Below the pieces are notes generated by a model that did not search any database, was not told the DNA's origin, and worked only from the letters and a program-made list of their open reading frames with translations. From Haliscomenobacter sp. (GTDB taxonomy: Bacteria; Bacteroidota; Bacteroidia; Chitinophagales; Saprospiraceae), in the NCBI RefSeq assembly GCF_016718685.1, contig NZ_JADKCX010000001.1, positions 62,001 through 126,000 of the forward strand: a stretch of 64,000 nt of DNA, in the 5' to 3' direction. The translations under genes and the position numbers were made by a program. Below are positions 34,192 to 41,446 of the stretch, in pieces; the stretch's first letter is position 1; the number at the start of each line of letters is the position of its first letter.

Positions 34192-34950
34192 TTATTTTTT
34201 GATGGCTTTTTTGCTGTATTCCGAAAGCACCAGTCTTCCACTGATGGCAGCTCGTTCTTCCAGAAACTGATCCCAGTGTTGGGTGCCCTGCCAAAAAATG
34301 GTTTTGAGTTCGTGCATCGCTTCGGGACTGGATTGGGCCAGTTTTTGGGCCAGTTCGAGGATGGCTGCGTCCATGTCGGCAATGTTGCTGTATACATTGG
34401 CGTACAAGCCGCGTTCCATTGCCCAGTTGGCTGAGTGCCATTCCGTGGCGTTGATGGCCAATTGGGAAAATGCGGAAAGGCCAATTTTGCGTTCCACGGC
34501 CGGCCCAACTACAAATGGACCGATCCCTACGGCCAATTCACTCAGCTTGATGTCGGCGTGTTGGGTGGCGAGGCAATAATCACAGGCAGCAGCGATACCC
34601 ACACCACCACCCACGGCTTTGCCTTGCACCCGGCCAATCACCAATTTGGAGCACCGGCGCAGGGCATTGATGACCTTGGCAAAACCCGTAAAAAATCGTT
34701 TCCCGGTGTCAAAATCCTCAATGGCTGCCAATTCATCAAAACTGGCTCCGGCACAAAAGGTGCGATCGCCAGCACTTTTGAGTACAATGACCCTCGCCGA
34801 AGGATCGGCACCCGCCTCCTCAATGGTTTCGGTCAGGATGTGCAGCAATGGACTGGGCATCGAGTTATGGGCAGGATGGTAAAAGCTGATGGTGCCAATT
34901 CCGTTTTCTACATGGTAGCCCACCTGGCCTGCTTGAATGTTTGTTGACAT
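34192..34950 (-). CDS. Enoyl-CoA hydratase/isomerase family protein, likely phenylacetate pathway
   Basis: The 252-residue crotonase-fold protein has an oxyanion region (GDRTFCAGASFDELAAI) and the second site GRVQGKAVGGGVGIAAACDY. SELAVGIGPFVVGPAVERKIG follows, where hydratases usually have a Glu pair; here Gly-Pro-Phe occurs at the second position, so isomerase or another crotonase activity is possible. The gene begins 11 bases after the paaZ stop, so it is co-transcribed with it. The position beside PaaZ suggests a PaaF/PaaG-like role in phenylacetyl-CoA degradation, but the exact step is not proven. The neighbouring E1 gene is on the same strand after a palindromic spacer. No signal peptide; cytoplasmic. 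Confidence 0.85.
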   Translation of the reverse strand: MSTNIQAGQVGYHVENGIGTISFYHPAHNSMPSPLLHILTETIEEAGADPSARVIVLKSAGDRTFCAGASFDELAAIEDFDTGKRFFTGFAKVINALRRCSKLVIGRVQGKAVGGGVGIAAACDYCLATQHADIKLSELAVGIGPFVVGPAVERKIGLSAFSQLAINATEWHSANWAMERGLYANVYSNIADMDAAILELAQKLAQSSPEAMHELKTIFWQGTQHWDQFLEERAAISGRLVLSEYSKKAIKK

Positions 34951-34961
34951 ATGGTTACCTA

Positions 34962-37016
34962 CTAAATGGTGCTTGATTTTTTCCTGACCAAGGTGAGAAT
35001 GGTAGCGATGGCCACCGTCTCATCGTTTTGGTCAAAAACTTCTACTAACCATTTAACGATTCCTTTGGGTACATCGTTCTCATCACGCTGCTCTTGCGCT
35101 ATTTTTTCTTTTGCGGTCAGCCGTACCCCGATGGTCATACCGGGGTAGACGGGTTTGGTGAAGCGGCATTCTTCCAGACCGTAGTTGAGCATAACCGGGC
35201 CTTTACGGGGTTCGACGAACATTCCGGCGGCCTTCGACAAAATCCAGTAGCCGTGTGCCACCCTGCGTTCGAAAGGGGTACCTTCCAGCGCGGTTTCGTC
35301 TACATGGGCATAAAAGTGATCGCCGGTAAGATTGGCGAAATTGACGATATCCGTTTCCGTTACGGTGTGTTTGTGCGTAGTGAGGGTTTCACCAATGACG
35401 AGTTCATCAAAGTATTTGCGGAAAGGATGGATGCTTGCCTCTGGCTGTGCGCCGCCAACTTGATACACTTCGGTGATTTGTCCCAACATGGTTGGGTGGC
35501 CCTGGATGGCGGTGCGTTGCAGATAATGTTTAATGCCCCGCAAACCGCCCAATTCTTCTCCTCCGCCCGCACGCCCCGGACCTCCGTGGCTCAGCAAGGG
35601 CATCGGTGAGCCGTGGCCAGTGCTTTCTGGCGCACTTTGTTCATTGAGAATGAGGATACGACCGTGATAAGCTGCGGCTTCCATCACGTACTCCTGTGCA
35701 AAAGCTGGATCGGTGGTCGCAATGGTACTTACCAGCGACCCTTTGCCCATATTGACCAGCGTAATGGCTTCTGCCAGATCGCGGTAAGGCATCAAGGTGC
35801 TTACTGGGCCAAAAGCTTCGATTTCATGCGAGTTGGTTTGTACCAATGGCCGATCGTTGCGCAGCAATATGGGGGCAAAAAAAGCACCTTTTTCTTTACT
35901 TGCACTTTTGACCTCAAATTGATCCAGATCACCGTAGACCAACTGTGAATGTTGCAGCAATTGCCTTACTTTTTGACGTACTTCCTGCTGTTGGATTTTA
36001 CTCACCAAAGGCCCCATGCGTACCCCTTCAGTACGTGGATCGCCCAGCGTAGTTTGGTCAAGCATTTTTCCTAGGGAACTTTGTACCGTTTCAATCAGGT
36101 TTTCTGGCACGAAAATCCGGCGGATGGCGGTGCATTTTTGCCCGGTTTTGGCGGTCATTTCCCGGCGAATTTCTTTTAAAAAAAGATCAAATGTAGGCGT
36201 GCCGGGGGTGCCATCTGGTGCCAGCACAATGGCATTGAGGCTATCCGCCTCCATGTTGAAGGGTACACTGTTTTGGATGACGCTGGGCAACGCGCGCAAC
36301 ATTCGGCCCGTTTCGGCTGATCCGGTGAAGGTCACGACATCCTGTTCGGAGAGTTCGTTCAAAATGCCTACACCACTTCCACACACCAACTGTAAGGCTC
36401 CTGCGGGTAAAATGCCCGAAGCCACGATGTCGCGCACCATCAGTTCACTCACATAAGAAGTTACTTCGGAAGGCTTCACCACTGCGGGCATTCCTGCCAA
36501 TAAATTGGCGGACAATTTTTCCAACATGCCCCAGATCGGAAAATTGAAGGCATTGATGTGGATGGCCACTCCGTGTTTGGGTACCATCAGGTGGTGGCCA
36601 ATGAAACTGCCGGCTTTGGACAATCTCGCGGCCTCCCCATCCAGGTACCAAGGGGTATCAGGGAGTTTTCGGCGCAGGCTGGCATAGGCAAACAAAGTGC
36701 CAATGCCGCCATCTATGTCGATCCAGCTGTCGGCACGGGTAGCCCCGCTGCGGTAACTCAGCGTGTAATACTTTTCTTTGTGTTCGGATAGGAAAAGCGC
36801 CAGTGCCTTGAGCATGCGACCACGTTCCTGAAAACTCAGCTTGCGCAGTGCCGGGCCGCCTACTTCCCGAGCATAGCGAAGGATGGACGAGTAATCCAAA
36901 CCTTCGCTTCCGCAGGTACCAATGAGTGTACCATCGATGGCATCGAACTGAGGGATACCGTCACCATCATGGGGTATCCAGGCTCCTTGAAGGTAATTGT
37001 GGAGCTTGGCAGACAT
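34962..37016 (-). CDS. paaZ: Bifunctional oxepin-CoA hydrolase/semialdehyde dehydrogenase PaaZ
   Basis: PaaZ opens the ring of oxepin-CoA with its C-terminal hydratase domain and oxidises the resulting semialdehyde with its N-terminal aldehyde-dehydrogenase domain, in the phenylacetate pathway. The 684 residues match the family (E. coli 681). Catalytic dehydrogenase residues are Glu256 in VPFNMEADSLN and Cys295 in AKTGQKCTAIRR. The MaoC-like domain (about 535-684) has NFANLTGDHFYAHVDE with the Asp/His pair and HGYWILSKAAGMF. The start MSAKLHNYLQGAWIPHDGDG was chosen over an upstream ATG because it fits the family. A promoter with an adjoining palindrome precedes it. No paaABCDE monooxygenase genes are in the window. 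Confidence 0.95.
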   Translation of the reverse strand: MSAKLHNYLQGAWIPHDGDGIPQFDAIDGTLIGTCGSEGLDYSSILRYAREVGGPALRKLSFQERGRMLKALALFLSEHKEKYYTLSYRSGATRADSWIDIDGGIGTLFAYASLRRKLPDTPWYLDGEAARLSKAGSFIGHHLMVPKHGVAIHINAFNFPIWGMLEKLSANLLAGMPAVVKPSEVTSYVSELMVRDIVASGILPAGALQLVCGSGVGILNELSEQDVVTFTGSAETGRMLRALPSVIQNSVPFNMEADSLNAIVLAPDGTPGTPTFDLFLKEIRREMTAKTGQKCTAIRRIFVPENLIETVQSSLGKMLDQTTLGDPRTEGVRMGPLVSKIQQQEVRQKVRQLLQHSQLVYGDLDQFEVKSASKEKGAFFAPILLRNDRPLVQTNSHEIEAFGPVSTLMPYRDLAEAITLVNMGKGSLVSTIATTDPAFAQEYVMEAAAYHGRILILNEQSAPESTGHGSPMPLLSHGGPGRAGGGEELGGLRGIKHYLQRTAIQGHPTMLGQITEVYQVGGAQPEASIHPFRKYFDELVIGETLTTHKHTVTETDIVNFANLTGDHFYAHVDETALEGTPFERRVAHGYWILSKAAGMFVEPRKGPVMLNYGLEECRFTKPVYPGMTIGVRLTAKEKIAQEQRDENDVPKGIVKWLVEVFDQNDETVAIATILTLVRKKSSTI

Positions 37017-37047
37017 ATTTTGGTTTGATTTGATTTGGTTAATCAAT

Positions 37048-37063
37048 ACGAATGAATGTTCGT
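37048..37063. promoter_or_regulatory. Candidate operator upstream of paaZ
   Basis: ACGAAT-GAAT-GTTCGT is an inverted repeat with arms matching at 5 of 6 bases. It lies between the -7 element and the paaZ start codon and would overlap the transcription start. Size and position fit a TetR-family repressor site; the regulator is not in the window. Confidence 0.45.
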
Positions 37064-37066
37064 TTG

Positions 37067-37096
37067 CAAAGGTAGGCGATTTTCTATAATCGAGAA
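37067..37096 (-). promoter_or_regulatory. Probable paaZ promoter
   Basis: On the minus strand TTC, 19 bases and TACCTTTG match the Bacteroidota pattern, with one mismatch in the -33 box. The -7 element is about 51 bases upstream of the paaZ ATG. Confidence 0.5.
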
Positions 37097-37242
37097 TAAA
37101 AAAATAGGGTTTAGCTCATTTTTTGACAGACATTTTTGCACCAATGCCGCTGTTGAGGCTTTTACATCTGGATTCAAAACTGTACCTTTATTCCGCATCT
37201 TCGCCAAGCAATTGGTTTTTTTCTTAAATACATGCCTACATC

Positions 37243-38151
37243 ATGCTTAGAATTCTTCAAATTGGAATTTTGCTCAACCTGACTGGTTTTATGTTGACTG
37301 CTCAAATACCGGGTGAAATGCCCTTGTACAAGGGAGCCATCCCCAATTCAAAACCCACGGCGGCCAAAGAAAGAGTGGATACCCGCCCCAATGGAACCCG
37401 GTTCATTATTGGAACGACTCAACCAACCCTAACTGCTTTTATCCCAGCGAAACCCAATGGACAAGGAGTCGTCATTTGCCCGGGCGGTGGGTATTCGGGA
37501 ACGGCTATCGATCATGAAGGCCTTGCTGTGGCCAAAGCTTTTAACGCTTTAGGGGTTGCGGCTTTTGTACTCAAATACCGGATGCCCCTGGACACCTCAT
37601 GTATTGATAGAAGTATCGCACCATTACAAGACGCACAACAAGCCATTCGATTGGTGCGCCAGAACGCGAAGCAATGGAAAGTGAATCCGCGTAAAATCGG
37701 GATCATGGGCTTTTCCGCAGGTGGGCACCTGGCATCAACTGCGGCCACCCATTTTTTCGAAAATGCAGACCCAACTGAAAAAGACACGACCAGTGTACGC
37801 CCGGATTTTGCCATTCTGATTTACCCAGTCATCAGTTTTAGCAATGAATTGGCTCATGGGGGTTCGCGGGGCAATTTATTGGGTAAAAATTACACGGAAG
37901 TGCAAAAATTCAGGTTTTCCAACGAGCAGCAAGTCACTGCGGCCTCACCTCCCGCTTTTTTGGTGCATTCTGCCGACGATAAGACGGTTGAAGTTGAAAA
38001 CAGCATTGCCTATTATCTGGCCTGTCACCAGTATAAAATTCCGGTGGAGATGCACCTTTATCCCAAAGGGGGACATGGTTATGGTATGAACAATCCAACG
38101 ACCAGCGACAAGTGGTTTGAACGTCTGGGAAATTGGTTAAAAACCCTGTAA
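37243..38151 (+). CDS. Secreted alpha/beta-hydrolase, acetyl-esterase type
   Basis: The 302-residue protein has a signal peptide (MLRILQIGILLNLTGFMLTAQ). It has the alpha/beta-hydrolase layout with oxyanion text VVICPGGGYSGTAIDHEG, nucleophile elbow GIMGFSAGGHLAST (Ser), a late Asp in LVHSADDKTVEVEN, and His in YPKGGHGYGM. This matches secreted acetyl-xylan or carbohydrate esterases (the BD-FAE-like group), so de-acetylation of a plant or exopolysaccharide glycan is plausible. The next gene (DUF6807) begins 71 bases downstream on the same strand, a likely two-gene operon for sugar-derivative breakdown. The substrate is inferred from family only. Confidence 0.88.
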   Translation: MLRILQIGILLNLTGFMLTAQIPGEMPLYKGAIPNSKPTAAKERVDTRPNGTRFIIGTTQPTLTAFIPAKPNGQGVVICPGGGYSGTAIDHEGLAVAKAFNALGVAAFVLKYRMPLDTSCIDRSIAPLQDAQQAIRLVRQNAKQWKVNPRKIGIMGFSAGGHLASTAATHFFENADPTEKDTTSVRPDFAILIYPVISFSNELAHGGSRGNLLGKNYTEVQKFRFSNEQQVTAASPPAFLVHSADDKTVEVENSIAYYLACHQYKIPVEMHLYPKGGHGYGMNNPTTSDKWFERLGNWLKTL

Positions 38152-38222
38152 GAGGATTGGTTTTCTTATCTCGTGTACAGGTAAGATGCGATGTAAAGCG
38201 TCTCTACTATAAACAGTCATTT

Positions 38223-39266
38223 ATGAAGAACATTACGATCAACTTGCTTTTTGGGGCACTTTTTATGAATTCAATGGGGAGCTTGTTTGCTCAAAAAGTA
38301 AGTGTTGTTTCCAAACCTGCGGAACGCAAAGTAGATATTTTGGTAGATGGAAAACCCTTTACAGCGTACATTTACCCCAGTGATTCGGTGTTGAAAAAAC
38401 CCGTGCTTTTCCCTATCCATACTGCCCAGGGTACTGCGGTTACCCGTGGGTATCCGATGGCACCGCGTGCAGGGGAAAGGGTAGATCACCCGCACCACGT
38501 GGGAGCCTGGCTGAACTACGAGTCGGTCAATGGCAATGATTTTTGGAACAATTCAACTGCCATCAAAAACCGCTCTAAATACGGCACGATCAAACACCGC
38601 GAGGTGATCAAAACCAAAAGTGGCAAAGGAAAAGGTTCTTTGAGTGTAAGTGCAGACTGGTATCTGGCAGATGGCAAAGGCGCCCACGTGCTCAATGAAA
38701 AGACCAGCTTCAATTTTTATGCCCGCAATCAAATCCGCATCATCGACCGCAGCACTACGCTTACCGCAAATGCAGATACCGTTTATTTTAAGGACGTCAA
38801 AGATGGTTTTTTTGCCATTCGGTTAGCCCGTGAACTGGAGCACCCGTCCAATCAGGCGGATAATTTTGTGGATGCCAACGGCATTGTAACCCGCGTAGAA
38901 AAAATGGACAACAGCAACATCACTGGCCGCTACCGCAGCAGTGAAGGCATTGAAGGTGATGAGGTGTGGAGCACCCGGGCACGTTGGGTGAACCTGAGTG
39001 GGCGGATCGGCAGTGAAGATATTGCGGTGTGCTTGATTGATCACCCCCAAAATCCAAAGTATCCCACCTATTGGCATGCCCGTGGGTATGGCTTGTTTGC
39101 GGCTAATCCACTGGGGGCAAAGGTTTTTTCAAACGGCAAAGATGCTTTGAACCTGAAGTTGGCGCCGGGGCAATCGGTCACGTTTAAGTACCGCATGGTC
39201 ATCGCTTCCGGGAAATTGAGTGATGAGGAGATCAATGTTTTGGCAGCGGAATACGGGAAATTGTGA
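38223..39266 (+). CDS. DUF6807 (PmoA-like) secreted protein
   Basis: The 347-residue protein has a signal peptide (MKNITINLLFGALFMNSMGSLFAQ). It shows the DUF6807 family pattern: VDGKPFTAYIYPSD, KPVLFPIHTAQGTAVTRGYP, GERVDHPHHVGAWLNYESVNGNDFWN and DHPQNPKYPTYWHARGYGLFAANPLG. The His-rich HPHH text is typical of this group. The family is often called PmoA in annotations but has no link to methane oxygenase. Its enzymatic role is unknown; it commonly lies beside sugar-degradation genes. The start at 38223 gives the signal peptide; the in-frame stretch upstream overlaps the preceding esterase gene. Location periplasmic or outer surface. Confidence 0.85.
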   Translation: MKNITINLLFGALFMNSMGSLFAQKVSVVSKPAERKVDILVDGKPFTAYIYPSDSVLKKPVLFPIHTAQGTAVTRGYPMAPRAGERVDHPHHVGAWLNYESVNGNDFWNNSTAIKNRSKYGTIKHREVIKTKSGKGKGSLSVSADWYLADGKGAHVLNEKTSFNFYARNQIRIIDRSTTLTANADTVYFKDVKDGFFAIRLARELEHPSNQADNFVDANGIVTRVEKMDNSNITGRYRSSEGIEGDEVWSTRARWVNLSGRIGSEDIAVCLIDHPQNPKYPTYWHARGYGLFAANPLGAKVFSNGKDALNLKLAPGQSVTFKYRMVIASGKLSDEEINVLAAEYGKL

Positions 39267-39270
39267 AGTA

Positions 39271-39350
39271 ATTTTGGATTTCAAAACGGTCGCCGAGCTG
39301 CTTGAAGCGAAGTCGAAGCAAGTCGAGGTGCCCGGTTTGAAATCCAAAAT
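39271..39350. repeat. Inverted repeat between convergent DUF6807 and protease genes
   Basis: ATTTTGGATTTCAAAACGG (39271-39289) pairs with CCGGTTTGAAATCCAAAAT (39332-39350) with one mismatch. The loop is 42 bases. The right arm touches the end of the protease gene. A bidirectional terminator role is likely. Confidence 0.75.
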
Positions 39351-40426
39351 CACTCTGCCCTCCAAACCGCACCGTATTCTTCTACCAGTATATTGTCAAA
39401 ATGATCGGCTTGTTCAAACAGGTTTTGAAACATCTTTAAACCCGACTCCACGTTCAGGTAGCGATCGTGGATGATCAGGGAAAGTATGATGGCCTGGTCT
39501 TTGATGCTGAGAGACAGGCCTTCGAGGATATAATTTTGCCGCAGCAAGAATTCATATAGCGGTTTGATATTGGCTTTGGGCAAAGAACAGAGGTAGGCAT
39601 CGCCCGTGATGATGCCGTTGCCTTCGTGGTAATGTACCGTGATTTTGGCGCTGCCTTTATTAATCGTCCAGCAGTTTGGGCCAGAGCGGGAGAGGGGCGC
39701 CAGGTAACCTGCCTGTTCAAGCATTTCTTCCAAGGTTGCGGCCACTCCCAGTGGCTCAAACTCTTCAACGGTATCGGGTAGTTTCAACTTGGCCCCACAG
39801 TGCGGGCAATAGACCCCTTCGATGTTGGATTTGAATACTCCATTGTTGCAAGAATGGCACCGTACGCCCAATTGGCCTTCTCCTTTTTGAAACTCCGCCA
39901 AGGCCTCCGCCAGATGCTGAACGGGCAAACTGATGCCGATGCTGTTGCCATCCTTTACTTTAAACGTATTGACGCCCACCACTTCACCATTCTCGTTGAT
40001 CAAGGGGCCGCCACTATTGCCCGGATTGAGGGCTGCGTCGTGCTGGATGTACAAAATCTGTTCAATCTCATGACGAGTATTGGACACAATGCCTTGACTT
40101 GCTGAGTATTTAAACCCAAAAGGATGGCCCACTGCGACCACCACATCACCTTGTCGTACCGGGCTGTCAAGGCCCAGTTTGATCAGCGGGGCATCTACTG
40201 GAGGCGCCAGGACAAAGGCCAAATCGTGCCGCTCATCTACAAACAATACCTGTGCGAGCTGCTTGGGGAAATGTACCCCATTGATCACTACTTCCCGATT
40301 GTCGCGTACAATGTGTTCGTTGGTAACGATAACTCCAGCATCCCGCAGGTAAAAACCAGTGCCAATGAAATAAGGAGTGGCAATTTCAATGACTACAGAA
40401 TGGTAGAGGTCGATGGCGTTTTGCAT
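39350..40426 (-). CDS. Cytoplasmic HtrA-like S1 protease with zinc ribbon and YbjN-like tail
   Basis: The 358-residue protein has no signal peptide. The trypsin-like domain (about 1-180) holds His38 (VTNEHIV), Asp68 (ERHDLAF) and Ser138 (NPGNSGGPL), a complete catalytic triad. A zinc ribbon follows at about 188-212 (Cys190, Cys193, Cys207 and Cys210 in VRCHSCNNG and YCPHCGAK). The remainder (about 250-350) is an alpha/beta domain resembling YbjN (ITVHYHEGNGIITGDAYLC, then EFLLRQNYILEGLSLSIKD). Ordinary HtrA proteins are periplasmic with PDZ domains, and neither feature is present. An intracellular regulated protease or chaperone-like role is inferred. The start was chosen at 40426 because upstream in-frame codons overlap the terC promoter. 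Confidence 0.82.
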   Translation of the reverse strand: MQNAIDLYHSVVIEIATPYFIGTGFYLRDAGVIVTNEHIVRDNREVVINGVHFPKQLAQVLFVDERHDLAFVLAPPVDAPLIKLGLDSPVRQGDVVVAVGHPFGFKYSASQGIVSNTRHEIEQILYIQHDAALNPGNSGGPLINENGEVVGVNTFKVKDGNSIGISLPVQHLAEALAEFQKGEGQLGVRCHSCNNGVFKSNIEGVYCPHCGAKLKLPDTVEEFEPLGVAATLEEMLEQAGYLAPLSRSGPNCWTINKGSAKITVHYHEGNGIITGDAYLCSLPKANIKPLYEFLLRQNYILEGLSLSIKDQAIILSLIIHDRYLNVESGLKMFQNLFEQADHFDNILVEEYGAVWRAE

Positions 40427-40512
40427 GGTGGTGCTTAATCGTATTTGCGGCTGAAAGATAGGGAATGGGTGACACAAAATCAAACAGTGGTTGGGTTCAA
40501 ACCAATTTACTG

Positions 40513-40542
40513 TTTGTATTTTATTACAAGAGTCTATCTTTG
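40513..40542 (+). promoter_or_regulatory. Probable promoter of the TerC gene
   Basis: TTTG (40513-40516), 18 bases, then TATCTTTG (40535-40542) matches the Bacteroidota consensus. The -7 box is 21 bases before the ATG. Confidence 0.55.
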
Positions 40543-40562
40543 CCCCTTTAAACCTCAACTGC

Positions 40563-41333
40563 ATGACCGAATTTCTACATTACATTTTTGGCAACGACAT
40601 CCAGGCTGGCCTTTTGGTTGTACTCAACTTGATCATCATTGAAAGTCTACTTTCGGTAGACAATGCTGCGGTTTTGGCTACGATGGTCATGGATTTGCCC
40701 GTTCATCAACGCAGTCGTGCATTGCGGTATGGCATCATTGGTGCCTATGTTTTTCGAGGTTTGTGCCTGATTTTTGCGGCCTGGCTGGTGCAAATTTGGT
40801 GGCTCAAGCCCATTGGTGGCTTGTACCTTTTATTCCTGGCTTATAGTTATTTTAAAGGGAAATCAACACCAGATGATCCAACGGACGACTATGTTGATAA
40901 AAAATCAAATTGGTTGTATCGGGCAACTTTGGGCACTTTAGGTCAATTTTGGGCCACGATTGCTTTGGTTGAATTAATGGATTTAGCCTTTTCGATCGAC
41001 AATGTATTTGCAGCAGTTGCTTTTACCGATCGGATTCAATTGATTATTTTAGGCGTGTTCATTGGTATCCTGGCCATGCGTTTTGTAGCGCAAGGATTTG
41101 TGCAACTGATGGAACGTTTCCCTTTTTTGGAAAACATCGCCTTTGTAGTCATCGCCATCTTGGGACTTAAACTTTCCCTTTCGGCGGTTACCCATTATTT
41201 TCCTCAATCGCTATTGGCACTGATGGTTGATGGGGAAATGGCAGATTTGTACACTTCAATCTTGACTGTAGCCCTTTTTGTGCTCCCCATTCTCAGCGCT
41301 TATTTCTTTAACTGGCCGAATCGCAAGGATTAA
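40563..41333 (+). CDS. TerC-family integral membrane protein
   Basis: The 256-residue protein has seven to eight transmembrane helices and the TerC pattern. The first acidic motif is LNLIIIESLLSVDNAAVLATMV, the second is VELMDLAFSIDNVFAAVAF, and FVVIAILGLKLSLSAVTHYF follows. The paired Asp-Asn motifs within helices (SVDNA and SIDNV) are the family hallmark and probably bind metal ions. TerC-like proteins act in the inner membrane in metal-ion (often manganese) export or in tellurite resistance. No other ter genes are nearby. The start MTEFLHYIFGNDIQ gives the normal N-terminus; 24 further open codons upstream overlap the promoter. Confidence 0.92.
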   Translation: MTEFLHYIFGNDIQAGLLVVLNLIIIESLLSVDNAAVLATMVMDLPVHQRSRALRYGIIGAYVFRGLCLIFAAWLVQIWWLKPIGGLYLLFLAYSYFKGKSTPDDPTDDYVDKKSNWLYRATLGTLGQFWATIALVELMDLAFSIDNVFAAVAFTDRIQLIILGVFIGILAMRFVAQGFVQLMERFPFLENIAFVVIAILGLKLSLSAVTHYFPQSLLALMVDGEMADLYTSILTVALFVLPILSAYFFNWPNRKD

Positions 41334-41390
41334 TCAAGGAAGAACAAGAAGTTTACTTGCTGAAATTCGGGTATTTAGATGACTTTGCAC

Positions 41391-41419
41391 TTGTTTTTAC
41401 GAGATTGTGTTTATCTTTA
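41391..41419 (+). promoter_or_regulatory. Candidate promoter of the 41447 secreted-protein gene
   Basis: TTG (41391-41393), 18 bases, TATCTTTA (41412-41419) fits TTG-N18-TAnnTTTG with one mismatch. The start codon is 28 bases downstream. Confidence 0.4.
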
Positions 41420-41446
41420 AGTGTTTTTTTGCAAATCATTGATCTC

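Noticed and set aside
38223..39266. A methane or ammonia monooxygenase subunit (name PmoA).
   Set aside because: The protein is DUF6807-like with a signal peptide and lacks membrane helices and copper-site residues of PmoA.
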